From: Strigamia acuminata
Taxonomy: Eukaryota > Arthropoda > Chilopoda > Geophilomorpha > Linotaeniidae
NCBI GenBank assembly: GCA_949358305.1
Contig: OX442315.1
Location: 22,222,427 to 22,286,426 of the forward strand
DNA: 64,000 bases
Direction of reading: 5' to 3'
Part shown: piece by piece, positions 23,401 through 38,400 of the stretch
Position numbering within the stretch: the first letter of the stretch is position 1
How the letters are laid out: each line of letters opens with the position of its first letter
Translations under genes and position numbers: made by a program
Notes under the pieces: generated by a model
Told to the model about the DNA's origin: nothing
The model's database searches: none
Seen by the model: the letters and a program-made list of their open reading frames with translations, nothing else

Positions 23401-26400
23401 TTTAGCGTTATCGCGGTTATTGTTGTCAGAATCAGACACGAGAGTTGGATATGTGGTGGGATCATTTTTTTTTTCTTCGCCCTTCCCTTCACTTTACCGG
23501 CGGTTGAGATATAGCTTCTGTGAGTGTCATGTTGTTGACAGATTTCTCTTGCTTTTCTTTCTTTCTTTTTATCCGAGCGAAGAAAAGAAATCGAAATACT
23601 AATACAAAAGTGGAACTTCTTGTCGACTATTGGTTATTTGCTTACAGTGTATCATATTAAAGCAAAACTTTTGTTTTCGACCCATAAGGTTCCGTTTTAA
23701 TAGGTAATATGAAACGTGTTGATGTATTTTGTGCAACAGGAAATCGTGAGATAATCAATGGAAATGATCCATTCGCGAAGCAAGTCACGTTGTCATGGTC
23801 GCTGGAAATTTGCCAACATAGAAATAAAAAGCTCTTTTCTTTTGTCCCGAATTATCTGCTAATGACTTGTTTCTCTGTTTTATCGTCTGTTGTACATATA
23901 TTTACTCCGGGATCAAGTGCAACAATAGACAAACACTATGGTTTTGTCTGATTATCTATATTTCTATTTGGTTAATATTGGACTATTGGGATTTATAGTT
24001 TTGTTTGCGATCTAATAACGGACATTGACCATGAAATAAAGTTTTCGACCTTTTTCTTTCTTTTTTGGCTCGTAATGCGACATCCAGTTGCGATAACATC
24101 TTTCCACCTGCCGGAAGTACATTTCAAGCTTGCTGCTCTTCTATTTCTTAGATAGCGCAAGACGAATGATCAGTCAAATACTATTTTCATTTCCTTCGAC
24201 TCGTTCCCCTTTTTCTTTCTCTTACTTCACTAACTTTTCAAAACGAAGTTATAATTGTAATTTCAAAAAAAAAAAGATAGTTTTATTTTTTTTCCAATAA
24301 TCAATTTGAGTTCGGAATCTTTAAAATGACGTTTTTCAGCGAGGAAATTGATTTCACTTGACGATTTATTGTTTTGTGTGAAAGTTTTCCTGTGATGTAT
24401 GGAGATTAGTGTTCAAAAATTGTGAAATGAGATAATTAATTTGCATGAGGTGTTATGCAAACCCCAGATTAAAAGGACAATGAGAATTTTACTTTTCACC
24501 GCAATCTCGTAATTGAAATATAAGCCAGAGCCACAGAGGTCAAATAAGTTGATTAACTTACAAAGTGTGCAGTGTAGGATTCATGCACTAGACGAATGTA
24601 TAACTAAATCCAAGATTTCATTTCACCTCATCGGAAGAAATTATTTCAGATTTGAATTGAATGAATCATCCACGTTTTCCTTCTGGCTGATGGTTTAAAA
24701 GTTAATTATAGGTTAGGCCTAGTGAGTCCACATTCGAAGCAAATGGAAACTTTAATTTCATTCAGTTATTTCATAGATTGTGTGTTCGTTACACACAACA
24801 TCCAGAGGGTTTTGAATTCAATGTTAGCTTTTAATATGGTTATCCTACTGTTTTTCTTGAACTAACGAGGATATATGAAACTCTGAGATTTCTTGTTAGG
24901 TCGGAGAATAAAGAAGAGAAATGGAGTCACAACTTACACAATAGAAATAAATCTTTAAAAGGAGAAAACCATTTTAAAAGATACTTTATTTCACTTCATT
25001 ATGCCAGGGAATGTGGACATTTCTAGATATTTATTGTTCGAGGTTTGTGGAATTTAAGTGTCATAATTTCTAGATGAATATGTAATTTTGGTGAATCAAT
25101 ATTTCCATTTTTTTTCTGTCTATGAAATGAATAGAAATTGTTCTAAATTCTCTAAATTTATGCCAGAAACTTTGAATGTGACCGCTTGATTAAATAAATC
25201 CATCGAGGAAAATTGTTTTCAATTCATAATGTTAGCCAAACAAAATTAAAATTGTCATTCCTTTTTTATTATTTCAATCACCGTGTTTACACGCCTGCAC
25301 ATTTTACATTGTTTACATGTCGTAAAATTCATCGCTTTTTGCCTTTTTTGGATTGGAGAATCAATTTGGTATCGAAAACTGATCTCTCGCTCCGTCACCT
25401 AAGACGAAGGAAATAGAAATAAAACATAATTTCGGTCATTTTGATGCGCATTCTTAAGTTGATTTCTGAGATGTCCTTCTAGCGACAAATAAACGTAACG
25501 TTTTAAAACGACGAGGAAAGAAATAACTGCAGTTGGCGCAACAAGAGGAATTTGCTTGTACGAAATGTTTAACTATAAACGTTTAAAACTACGCAGATTC
25601 GCCGGCGATGTTATTGAATGAGAAATGATTTGTTGGCAGATTACGGAACCTTTTTTCTTAGAAATTGGATTTACTGTAAAACCAATTTAATAGGCTGCTG
25701 GAAGTGTTGGTGTATGGAAAAAAATCGTAGATCTATGTTAGACGATCTAATTAAGATTAGAATCAGTCGTTTGGAAGGGATTTAATCAAGGCGCGCATTA
25801 ACGATAAGGTAGAAATGATACAATAATATCTTTTTAGTACTGACTGGAGGTTCTGATTTGGAATCCAATTAAATTTTTAACGTTAAGACTTGTGGGAAAA
25901 ATTTGAAAAATAAATTTAAAATAATTTTACGCTAAGTTTGGACTATTATTGAAGATTTAGATGACTACAGTATCATTTGCGACGTAAATTTTAATGGTGT
26001 GGTCCTATATTTCCCCGGTGATAGATGAAACGATCACAAATTGACTTTTTGTGCCATGGTTACTGCATAACTACAATTTCATAAACAACGGGAGGAGTTA
26101 TTTTTCCAATCTTTAAATTTGGATTATTTTTATTTCGGTCTTTTGTATATTTTATTCTTTTTTAATAAAGAAAGTTCTTCTAAGCCTTGGGTATTGATTT
26201 TTAAGGGAAAGTTTTTTCAATCGATTTGATTTTTGTTGGAAAAAATATTGATTTGTCCTCGTATATGCATAAAGAAAGCACTCGGTTTATGTGACACTCA
26301 ACTCAAAGCTCATAAAAATGGAATAAGTGTGGTTGTATATTGGGTTTAAGAGGAACAAGTCTAAAATAAAAGCAGAATAAATGTTTATTAGGGCGCATTG

Positions 26401-29400
26401 TTTTTATATATGCCAATCTTTGCTCGAAGAAAATATATTCAAATATAATTTCTAATATTTTACAAGTGAAATATACTTATAAGCTAAGTTGACAAACTTA
26501 ATATTTAAAAAATGACACAAAAAGAGGATAAAATCAGACATTTTCATCATTTGTGAATTCCTGAATTTTATATTAAAATATAAATCAATAGAAGAATTTT
26601 TAAAAAAAAGAGCTCGACGACACCTTTTGAATGAGATTGCTCAGCACTTTAACTCCTCACTAGATATTGATATTTGATATTTATTGAGGAGAAATGGCAG
26701 AAAAAAATTGTGAGCGTAATTTTAAAGCAACTACATTTATTTTAATTTACCCACTATGTATTCATCATTTCAAAGCGTGTCTCCCATATTTAATCCTAAT
26801 ACAAATACGAAGTTACGAGCAAATTAACATTCAGTGCACTTGACTTGAACTTTAATAGACTACTAGCAGGACTCGGGCACAATTTACAAGTTTTGTATAA
26901 ACGATGCAAAAATCTGCTCCCTTTTTGCACTTTGAAATGCAAGCCCTGTTTTCGAGCACAGGTGCACGGTGCAGTATGCTCATTTACCACAAAATAAATT
27001 AGTTAAAACATTTTTCAATTAATTCCAGCAGAGCCCATTCTCATTCGTGTGGAGAACAACAACAATGCTCCCGCACGAGTGCGTTAGGGTCGAGTTTTGT
27101 AAACTTTAAATGGATTTTACCGTGCAATAATTTAACAACAAAGAAATTCACAGTGAAAAAACAAACAATTAATTAAACTTTAATTTCCATATAATACTTA
27201 TTAAAATTTGACAGTGATTTGTTGTTTGTTTTGTAGGCGGAGTGAAATTTCAAGCATCATATCTCATGCATGCTGTGCAATAGATTTCTCACCACGCTTC
27301 TGCAAGTGTGTAACGATTACTTCTGCTCGGTTGCTTATTCTTAATGTACTCCAATCACAAGCATACAAGTGTGGGTTAATTAATCGTGCTGACACCGATA
27401 TACTGTAAAGTGGTGTTGTTTTAAATCTTATGGATAAATGCTTTGCATTCGTTCTGTACGGACTATCAAGCAAAAGTTCATATCAGTGAACAGATTGAAA
27501 TATTGAATGTTTTTTTTATGTAAATTCTGCCTTTGTTTTTTTCCATAATTAGAAATTGCTTCTTCGGGTCACGTTAACTTTTCACTCCAAAGGATTTTAT
27601 TTGAAGTTTGAAATTTGTAAAGTTGGCGCACCGAGCTACATTTTACGTGAAAGCGATAATTTGAAAGATACGCATTTGCATTTCATGATTACTTGATATT
27701 TTGAAAAGCATAAATGCCACTTCCAATTTTATATACAAGCGGTAAGACACGGAGATAAATGTGATGTGACTGCGATTAAAGTGGTAAAAGTTTTTATGGT
27801 GGTTTGGAGAAGTCAGTGATCGCAGGAGTGCAGTTAGGAACTCGAAAAAGAATTGGAACCCCATGGTCAGGCAATGGTTTTTTTTTTCTTTTTTCTTTTT
27901 TTAAGAACGTGTTGGGGGTATTCCCAAGGGTTCACCAAACTTCAAATGGAGAAGATAACGTAGATTGGGCTTAAAGACTATCACACATGTCGTATTAGAG
28001 ACTTAGAACCTGTTAGTTGGAACAAAACAATAAAACGTTCATTACAGTGGTAAGCTTGGTCAAAATTTGCACGATTTAATGCACATTGCGGCTGGCCCTA
28101 ACTCCCTATTAATATGTTTAACCTTTGGACTATTCGTCCTGTGTGTATTGGTAATGTACTGTTAAATTTCTACAGTAATCCGCGCCTGATGCTGCTGATG
28201 ATAACACAACTGGGGATCTGCTCAGTCAAGATATTCATGCAGCAACTTGTACGCAACATAGGTGTTTGCAGATGGCTTATGTCGCATAGCTGTTGAGTTT
28301 GCCACAAGCACAAGTGTTTTCGCAAAATGCAGAGAAGCTTAAGTTAGTTTTAAGCTGAAATAGCCGAAAAATAGAGAATTTTTGTTGAAATTTTAGCATA
28401 AAAGAAAAATTAGAAAAGAAAAATTAGAATTTAGAGCTAGATTTATTTATTTTTATTGTTTTCAAGAAGTAGATCTTTTTTTTTCTTTCTAAAACATCAT
28501 TAAATTTTTATATTTGTTTCAAGTTCAAAGGCTTTTATCATTCGCCTGTCACACACAATAAAATATTAATAAGATTCGCTTTCCTGGAGCTCCACAGTGA
28601 TCAAATTTGCAGCGTCAAACACATAAATAATCATGCGCAGTGCTTTCTTTAGATTTAATGAAAATGGTGATTCACTTGGAAATTAGATTTACATGCTTTT
28701 CTCTTTAGTTCCTGGAAACAAAACAGAACTAACTTGAAAAAGTGAATAGAAAATCTGTGAAATCTGCCCAGGTTTATATCCTAATCCTTTTGTGAACCAT
28801 ATTTTCAAGATTTTGTATCTTATAAGCTTGCCATTGGCTGAAGAAACATGATGCTTAGATTTTATACTTCCTTCCTCGAGAAGACGAAACATCCATTGTT
28901 ACTTTTCTGCAATTGCTTTCACATATAGAAACATGTTCACACTCGCCGCGTTTATCTTCATTCCAAAACAAAAACCAACAGAAAATCTAACTGATAAACT
29001 ATTCCCTTACAAACCTATAGAAATGAAGCCAAGGAAACACGGAAGCCAAAAGAAATGTTAAAATACTATCAGTGTCTGACTCCGTGTCTAGCCGTGGCTT
29101 TATCGATACTCAGCTTTGTTCAGAATGGCTTTGGTTATCACGGACTTAATCGAGACTCGTTTTACATTGACGAACTCCACTCCATTGAGTGTTCGCTAAT
29201 AACTGCTTTGTGTAATAAAATACCCATTGCCCCGCAGCTATTACATTGTTCTTTAAAAGTAACGTGAAAATCTTCATCATATTATTCCAGCTGGTCGAGG
29301 AACCCATGCAATATTGACGTAAATGAGTTCCTGACATGTAAAGGGTTATTGCACTGAACATGGCTTAATATACCTCCATGATTTCTTTTATACGTATTTT

Positions 29401-32400
29401 ATAAATCCTTTTTCTGCAAAAAAAGGTATTTTACTCGAAATATTGCCTAGCCCTTAATTTTTTCTGGTGTATATAGCTTTATTATTGGATTACAGAGGCC
29501 TGAGGTCGAGACATTTTGATATAGCAACATTAATTGCGTAGACTGTGGTATACAGGGACTTAAGCTAGATGAACTCGACTTATGCACTCATTTATAACTC
29601 ATTCAGAGGTGTAGGCTCAAAGGTCCTAACCGAATCTCGTAGTTTATGAAAATGTCTTTAAAAAGGCTTAAAAGCATACTTTTATGCGAAGACTCATGAC
29701 GACATCGTCATGCGGGAACCCAAAAAAATAAGAAGAATTTTTTTTTTGAATTCTAATTTATGGTAGTGGAAAATTCAAGGAAAGTATCAATCGATAAAAT
29801 AACAATTTAAAGAGATAACTAGTTGTACGACAATCCTGGGCCTGATCTCATTCGATTGACTTGTGAGGAGAAAATTAGTCCGAATTCTGTCCAAACCTGT
29901 ACCCTATCTCGCAACACGTCTGTCAACTGTGACACAATTTGCCGCATGTTGCTTGTGACACATTCACACATCTCGCCCAACTTGCGTCACTTCCCGGCCA
30001 AATTCGCATCTCGAATATACTAGAGTCAAAATAAATGTTGCTAAATTAAGGCTTGGCTAATTTCTAATCATAAATCTAGTACAAGGCGTTCTTGGAATCT
30101 TGGAATCTTAGAGCGCTCGGTTTTAGGGTTAATTTGAAGAAGTCGGTTTTAGAACCACCTCGACAGTTGGTTTATCTCGGTTTTACAATTAATTCCTGCT
30201 CCATGCGGGAACATTCTAATCACTTTTACACTGAAATTAATTGAAAATAAACAGAACTACTTTTTTCGCATAGTAGAGAACAGTCCACAGTTAGGCGTAA
30301 TCCAGCTCAACCAATTGGAGTTAGGACATCGTTGTATCGGTTTGGAGTATAATTTCTGTTTAGTCTGTATTTTTTCTACTCCGTATCATTTTTGACATTT
30401 TGTCATTATTTTCGCTTTAGATTTATTTATTTTTTCTTAAATCTGGGTTTGGGCCTATTCTTTTTCCACTTCTTTTGTGACCTTGGGAATGAAATTGCTT
30501 TGTTTCAACTTCTCACTCGAGACCTGCTGAACGCTGCCCCTTCTTTTATAGTTTTTCTTAAGCATTAGGCACGACTCCAGGTTATGCCCTTTAGTTTGTT
30601 TCTAAAAAAGCCTTTGGCTTTCACAGTACAAACAATCTGAGTTGCCATGTTACCTAAATAAATAGTTAGATTGAATTTAAGCTTGTCACCATCCCATTGG
30701 TGGCACTACAAAAAAATCGCTCACGAACTCCGTGGGGTGTTAAACTTCGTCCCAGATCAAATTAAATTGTAATGTTTGTAAATATTCTACGTTGTAAAAC
30801 CATGAAAAATTAACAAACAAACAAAAAGTTTGTCATCAGTCTATTGAAATCTCCAGATGTTTCTTTTCAACTAGAATCATAATCTTTTTGTTGTTTAATA
30901 AACCGTGAATCAATTTGCTGCGTTCAAATGATAATCTCTTAATCGAGTGGAATTGAATCAGTAAAAATTCAAACCATAATGAATTGAATAGTACTATGAA
31001 AAGGGAGGGGGAAAAGGTGATATAAAAGGTGATGTTCATTAATGATGTCGTAAATAAATTGCAAATCACACAATAGATTAAAAATAAAAATAAGAATGGC
31101 AAAGAATGGAAACGTTCCTAAAATTGGTTGTTTTATGTTCATATGCATTTATGGCCGTCGAGGGAGTGGCAGAAGGATTTACCAATTAATCAGACCAATT
31201 TATCATGCAGGAGGACAGAACAGATTAGATTGTGAGTTATTTGAAAACGGGAAAAGCTAGCAGCCACATGGATATTTATAACACATGTAGAAAAGAAAGG
31301 ACAAAATCAATTGATGGGAAGAAGCAATTTTATTTTCTAAGGGAGAGATCACTCAAACACAAAAGCTTCCATCGTTTTACTTTCGAGTTCTTCATTTTGC
31401 TTGATGTATTATTAAACAGATTTCTTTATTGTATAGTGGAAGTTTTTTTTTAATCATTACTTTTAATGTTGTTACTGTACAATGTACATGATTAATGACC
31501 TTATCATTTTTTATGAGTAGAGACGAAGTAAGATTCTTATTTGACTCGAGTAGGGATTTTTTTTCTTCTTTTGGTTTAAGAAGAAAGTGAAATGAAGCAT
31601 GTTATAAGCAAGTGGGCGTTCAGTTCATGACACACATATCAGTGCAGTAAAGTGGGATTACAAACTGAAAAGAAGAATAAAAAAAATATATGGGAAAACA
31701 TGCCCGTATTACGACTTTTTTATTTTTATTCGGGGCTATTTAGTGTTTTTGTACAAAAATTTGTCTGCTGCATTCGGAAATCAAGAGCGTACTTTTATGG
31801 TTGTTAGACTTGACATTTGGTTTTTTTTTCAATGAAAGTTTTAAAACTAAGTCTTATAGGTTTGTTTTTATGTGGTTTAGCTTTTTAATCGGGTCCAAAG
31901 AGATTAAGTAAGCTTATCCCAGCTTGGATTTCCGGGTATTGATCGAAGCAAGTTTGATGCTGGTTTGGCAACTTCGTGAGTGGCGGACCGAACGTTATTT
32001 CCCGCACGACCCGCAGTAGGATTTATACCGAAATATTGATCCAAATCGCAAATATCTCAAATAATTGACGGGATAAACCAAATTAATACTCATCTCAAAC
32101 TTAACTCGACAAAATGACATGAATCCAAGTACAATCAATGAATGTTTCACATATTTAACTCCTTAGCTAATTAAATTTCATGTTTTCATCTTATTTCTTG
32201 GTTTAACAGGTGCTGTATTTCCTCGAGTTATATTTTCATTGCACAAGAAACGTGCTGTAGACCACTTTATTCACTTTTTAGCCTCATTACGTTATAGATA
32301 CAGTGAAAGAGAACTTTCTTTAATTGAAACAAATCGATAATACGATCGATTCTACTGACCACATACTTAAACAGTAATCCCTCGGGTTTTTAGGGCAAGC

Positions 32401-35400
32401 CATTAACTCGGGATAGACTCATAATCTCGTGTCAGATGTAGTAATAATTTGGAGACTTTATTTGCTTTTTTTTCTATATCTTTCAGTGCACGAGTTTGGG
32501 TTTGAATGCTTCACTGAATAAATGTTGTTTTTTCCGTTTGTTTGTTTTGTTATAAATCCTTTGGCGCAAATAAGTCCACACAAATGACACAAATGTGGCC
32601 TGATTTGAACTGAAATGTGGGGATGGATAATTAGAAAGCTCAGGAGGAAATAAAAAGCCTTAGTCATTTCTTTGTCTCGTTTCTCATTCTTTACTAATCA
32701 GCTGAGTGCACTTGTCTCGATGCAATGACACACTCTTTTGAACTAGAAGAAAAGTAAAAGGGATTTCACTAGATAGTTGGCCCTTTCAGCTCGAACTTGA
32801 CAGACGACGGTGAAAGAAGGCGGCTGCGAGGAAATATTAATTCCTATTTGCGATTTATCGTCTAATAAAAGTCAGATCTCGACATTTTGCACTTTGCATT
32901 TTGATTGTTCGCCCTGTTTGCGTAATAAAAAATGGTGATTGCAAACAGGATGAGTGAAAATTGAGTAAGTACATTGAATTGCAATATCTGCTAAGCGAAA
33001 ATTGCCTGTCATATTTGTACCAAAAGAAATCAATCATTTTTTTTTCTTTTAGTCTGTAGTGATAGTTCTTTGAAACTAACAGCTGCACATTTCTGTAAGT
33101 CCAATAAAATGGTTGCTCAGTTTGGACCCGGATTTTTTCAATACTTGAGTTTCCTGACTTTTCAATAAAAGGGCGGATGTATATTAATGATAAAGTTTGC
33201 TCGTCTTTCAAACTTCAGCTATTTGTTCAACATAAATCAAGACTCGGCAAGTGGACCGCGCACCACATCTTGATGGTAACTGCCAACGCATGGAAGAATA
33301 GTCATTTATTTAATGGTATAGTATCAGTAGACATAAATTTTGAATAAAAATTAACATTAGGACTTCATGTTGCACTTAACCTTGGAGACCGGTATTTTTA
33401 AACCCATATTAAATAAATAATAAATGCGGTGTGAGAGTTGAAGTAGCACTTGCCCAACACCGACTTAAATTATACATAGTTGCTCTTGCTGAACTTCAAA
33501 GTTATTATTATTATTATTTTAAAATCGGTTTTCATCATTTTTGTCAGGGAATATGAAAATCTAACCAACATGTATTGTCTGTCATTTTATTTGAACTGAT
33601 CGTGCTATAATAACAGTTGAGAAAAAATTTATTTGAACTTCAAAAGCGTAATTTTTCAAAAAAATTAATAAATAAATAAACCAAAATGCTAGAAACTCTG
33701 AACAATATAGGCTACCATTTTTTCCATTGTTGGTTGTCAAAATATTTTTTTTTCTTTCCATTAATTCGAGAATATAGGATTAATGAATTATTCAACAAAA
33801 GAATTGATTTTAGTTCAAGGAATTATATTAAAAATAGTGAAATGGAAAAAAAAATTACAATCGTGCTCGGCGGTTTTCTTAAAATGATACAGTACGAGGA
33901 AAAATAGATGTGTAGTCACATTTGCACGAAGTGAAATGTTGTGTCACCACTTTTAATATCAATACATTTTGCAGTCTGCAATGCGGGCGAATTTTTGAAG
34001 TTTATGAATGGGACCAAAAGCCCTTACAAGGATTTTTCCCCTTCATCGACCGCTCTACTTGCTATTTTCTCGAGACCAAGTTGTTTTGAGAATCAACACG
34101 AAACTCAAAAGATGTCGTTCAACTTATTTGTTTGTTTTAAAATTTTAGTTAGTGTTTACTCGAGTGGCAATATTTTTCTTTCTATATACTTTTATCTATT
34201 TGTTGTTTTCAAGACGAACAAAAACACAATTTGATGGAAAGATTTTTTTCTTTAATCTATTTTAATTTGTTCAAGTAAATCCCAAGACGCAAAAACAAGG
34301 AGATTTTCAATTTGTTAACATTCCCTCGTTCTTTAAACCCAAATGTTGACATAAGTCGGTCAGAGACAGAAGTAAATAAATTTTCTTCGTTTGTCAGACG
34401 ATCTTCATTCGAGCCTTCAGGATCAATTTTTTTTCCAGCGTTTATTTGACTTTAGTCAACAACATTTAGAAATTATGACATGGGTCCGTGAAATGTTTTC
34501 CTGTACTTTAATTGAATTGCTTTAAAGAAAATTATTTATAAATACAGTTTTATGAATCGGGCGGGGACCAAATTGGCGACGGCCCTCTTTGAACACGCTG
34601 CACAAACCATGTACCCACATTTGTAAGATAAGCTATATTGCACTGATTTGTGCTACAACGCTGGCAGGTAAAGTTATTGTGTTTGCGCGTAGGGACCAGG
34701 TTTTCTACCGCTGCAGTCAAGAAGTCCACCAACTCAATGGCCAAGGCATGTACTTCTAGAGCTAAGTGTCTAATACTACATAATCGCTGTTGCTCCCGTA
34801 TCTCCTCCCACTCCAAACAATTTACTGTTAAAAACTAGTGGCGTCGCCCCATATGAATGCGGGGTAGTCAAAGCGAAGGAAAAAGTGGTGAGGTTGAGAT
34901 GTCCACGACTCAGGCACGTCTGCACATAGCACCGCATGAGCATTACATTGCAATCCTGCACACAAACCTTGTCGGAATTACAGTCAGGGTAGTAGCCATC
35001 GCGGATCCGTTCGGAATGATTTCTTCTAATCAGTTTAACTGTGTTTTATAAGCACAACATGTGCAAAACGAACGCCTCACGTGCGCAAAACGTTAATCTG
35101 CAATCGCCAATTTGCATTCATCGGCAATTTGAGATGAAATTGAAATAATAAGCATTGCAAATATCTTATCATTACATTACATTATTTAAAATTCGGTGCC
35201 AAATAAGGCTATTGCCAATTTGGGAGTGATTTAAGAAATCGCCAACTGGCCATCGCCAATTAGGTACTCGTCGGATATATAAATCTTATTAATCTATGGG
35301 AAAACAGGGTTGGCTTTGCCGCTTCATTTGCATTCATTGCGGGCAGCCGAACCGGGCTGCTTTTGGTACATTACACGGTTTATTCGTTGGATTTTCTTAG

Positions 35401-38400
35401 TTATTTTCACGGCAATAAAATTTGTGATGGAAGATCTGCGTATTTTTTTCTTCTACATACATTTACAGCATTTCAACGCAGATTCGTTCGAACGGGAAAT
35501 TTGGACGATTTACAATCCGCCAATTTTTGGTAATCGGAGAGATTACTCGCTTGAATAAAACTTGGTGAGTTTTTTTTTATTGCAGCAAATTTTATTAGAT
35601 TGAAGCTTTTATCCCGAGTGAATGCAAAAAAATGCGATTCATGCAATTGAGAAAATCGATTTCGTGATATGATGTAATCTTTTGAATGATGCATGTGAAG
35701 GGGCATTTGAGAATTGAATCTACAAAAAACGAAATTTATAACAATCCAAATTGTCAGCATTATTTCGAATGTAATAAAAAATAAGTGATGGAAACCATAC
35801 TTTTGAAAAAATCATGATTTTTTTTTATTTTATTTCACTTTTTAAAAAAAAATATATACAAAACTCATAAATTCCTTTATCCCCCTCCCGTTTCCACCCC
35901 CATTAAAAAAAAAACTTCTACAGTTTAGCTACTATGTTAAATAAGTTTTATGCGATATTGAATTGATTTAATCTCCTCGCGAGAGCTTTAAAAAGTGCTA
36001 AGAAAAATGTCATAGAGCAACGTTAAAGCATGAAGAAATTCAACGAAAGGTGTTTTTATTCAACCGCTATAAAAAAAATTATATCTGAAATTATGAAATT
36101 TCTTGTGCCGTTAGGGAATATGACCTTTACGGAATAAATATAACGAGCAACTAAACCCGTCTAATAATAGAAATCAATGGAAAAAGTTGAGTCAACTTCA
36201 GGCTTTGGAAGTATTCCTCGGTGGACTATGGCTATGATTAATTACTCTACGACGTAGAGTCACTATGCTGCGATTAATGATTCGGCAATAATTGTAATTA
36301 CAACAACAGTAATTTAGTTAATTTTAAAATCATCATTCGAAAGTAAACTTATGAGAATCGTTGATCGCCAACCCAGGACCAAGGTGTCTTCAGTAAAAGC
36401 TATAGACATTTTATTGAGAAACACTATGTATGCACGATGTGAGAATTGTTAGACTTTCTAAGTTTCTGTTATTTTTAAATGACAATTTATATTCCTGAAG
36501 TCAATTTAATTTGTAAGTGAAGTGCGGAAAAGCTCTAGAGAACCCTCCATGAGTATGGGAATTATTATCCACTATTCAGCTACTTTCAGCTTTTTGAAAA
36601 CTTCGTATAAAATTCTCGAATTTACATCACTACATATGCAATATAAATCGCCGTAAAATTCCATTACGCTATACGATACCAACGTTTGTAAGAAATTTAT
36701 TGGTTTACAAGGATCACATGATAAGAAAAGATGTGGTTGTGTGGTTCACGTTGTCCTGACCTTCGATGTCACCCGGATTCGGGAGCTATCCGGTTGCTAA
36801 TGAAACGGACCAGTTGATCGAAGCGAATGGCTCGCATGCTGCGCTCCCTCAATCTCGCGGGATACGAGGTGGGAATGGGCAGAAAAACAACTTAAGAATA
36901 GAAATACTAGTCTGACCGAGGTCCTCGTTGTTTTTGACAAAGGATCCATTTAAGTCATGCCTTTGAATCGGGCTAAAGTCAACTTTGATTTTCTATTCAC
37001 CACTTCCAAGTTCTGCAATTGCTCTGCAAGACTAGTCTTGTTTTATTTTAGAGTGCAAGCATACAAGGGCTCTCAACGTCTAACTTTACTTTGCTTTACT
37101 TCTGTTTGGGTAAATTCCTTCGTTCACTTAATTGCGCCAGATACTTTGCGCTTTGAGTAGTTAGCTAGAGCTCGTCTATCTAATTTAATTAATTAAATTG
37201 TTATCTACTTGTTTTTTTCTCTGAGAATGTCATCAGATCTTCATTTCACTTTTTAATCGTTTATTATTGCAAGTGGGTAAAAAGGCAGCGAATTAGGCGG
37301 AGGTTTTTATTTTCTTATAATTAAACCACAATGCTTCGTTCGTTCGTTCAATTCAACTCAATACAGTCTACTAGACAGACAAGTCGGAGTAGAATTGGCA
37401 TTCATTTAAGGTTTTAGCATTTTTGGGTCCCGAAAGACAACTCGTAATCAAAAATGCAAGCAGGTTCTCAGCAATTTGACAAAGCAATTGTTTATTCGTA
37501 CCAACTCCTTGATTGCATTGTGACTTATCATCGTAATATCCCACCCATTACACGGCGAAAAAAGGGATCAAAGGCAATAATTGAAGGTTCAGAGCCGATG
37601 GAAGTGTTTTGTATAGTATTCGTGTTTGAGAAAAATGTCTTGAAATACGTCGACAAAAACGAGCGAAATGTTATTCACGATAAAGGTGTTGAAAATTTTA
37701 TTTTAAAGAACATAATATGCAGTTTATAACACAAAGGGAAGAATAAATATGAAAACCTGCACTAAATTATTAGTCTTGTAAATTTAAACATCTGCATTTT
37801 GTTCAACTTTTTTCGACGGTTTCTATATTAAAACTTCTTTTGTGCGCCTTTTGGAGGATCAAAGGAGAAGATGACGTGAAATACTAATCTCTTAATCCCT
37901 ATTGGCTGAAATAAACTTTGAGGGAAACTACTGAGTGGGAAAGTGAACTGTCAGAAACTATGTGCAAGCTGATTTTAAAGCAGGTTTGAAAGTTGGTGCC
38001 CTGAAGTTATGCATTGCATTACTTAAATTTGTCGATATACACTCAACCATGCAGTACCGGTGTCTTCAGCTGTCAATACCGGTTAGTTTCTTCAATATTT
38101 GAACAACTACAGTTCGCGCCCGGTATCTTAATGCCACATTCAAACTGCGCATTACATGCATTTAACATGGCAATTGTCGAGATTATTGCACACAAAGGAA
38201 ATAAAAGAACAATATTTCGGCACTATTTTGTGTTTATAATTATTTATTTACTTTATTTTATCATTATTAAGGATTAGTACTGCTGCAATAACTACAGGAA
38301 TTAGGAAATCATCTGCATGAATTTGGCCTCAAGTTACCGCGCCGCAAATTGTCTCCATTTTAGCCAGAAATAATTAGCATTTGGTAATCGTTGGTTCATA

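Noticed and set aside
37454-37729. 91-codon plus-strand ORF
   Set aside because: AT-rich, no family resemblance, no splice or poly(A) context; kept out of the annotation.
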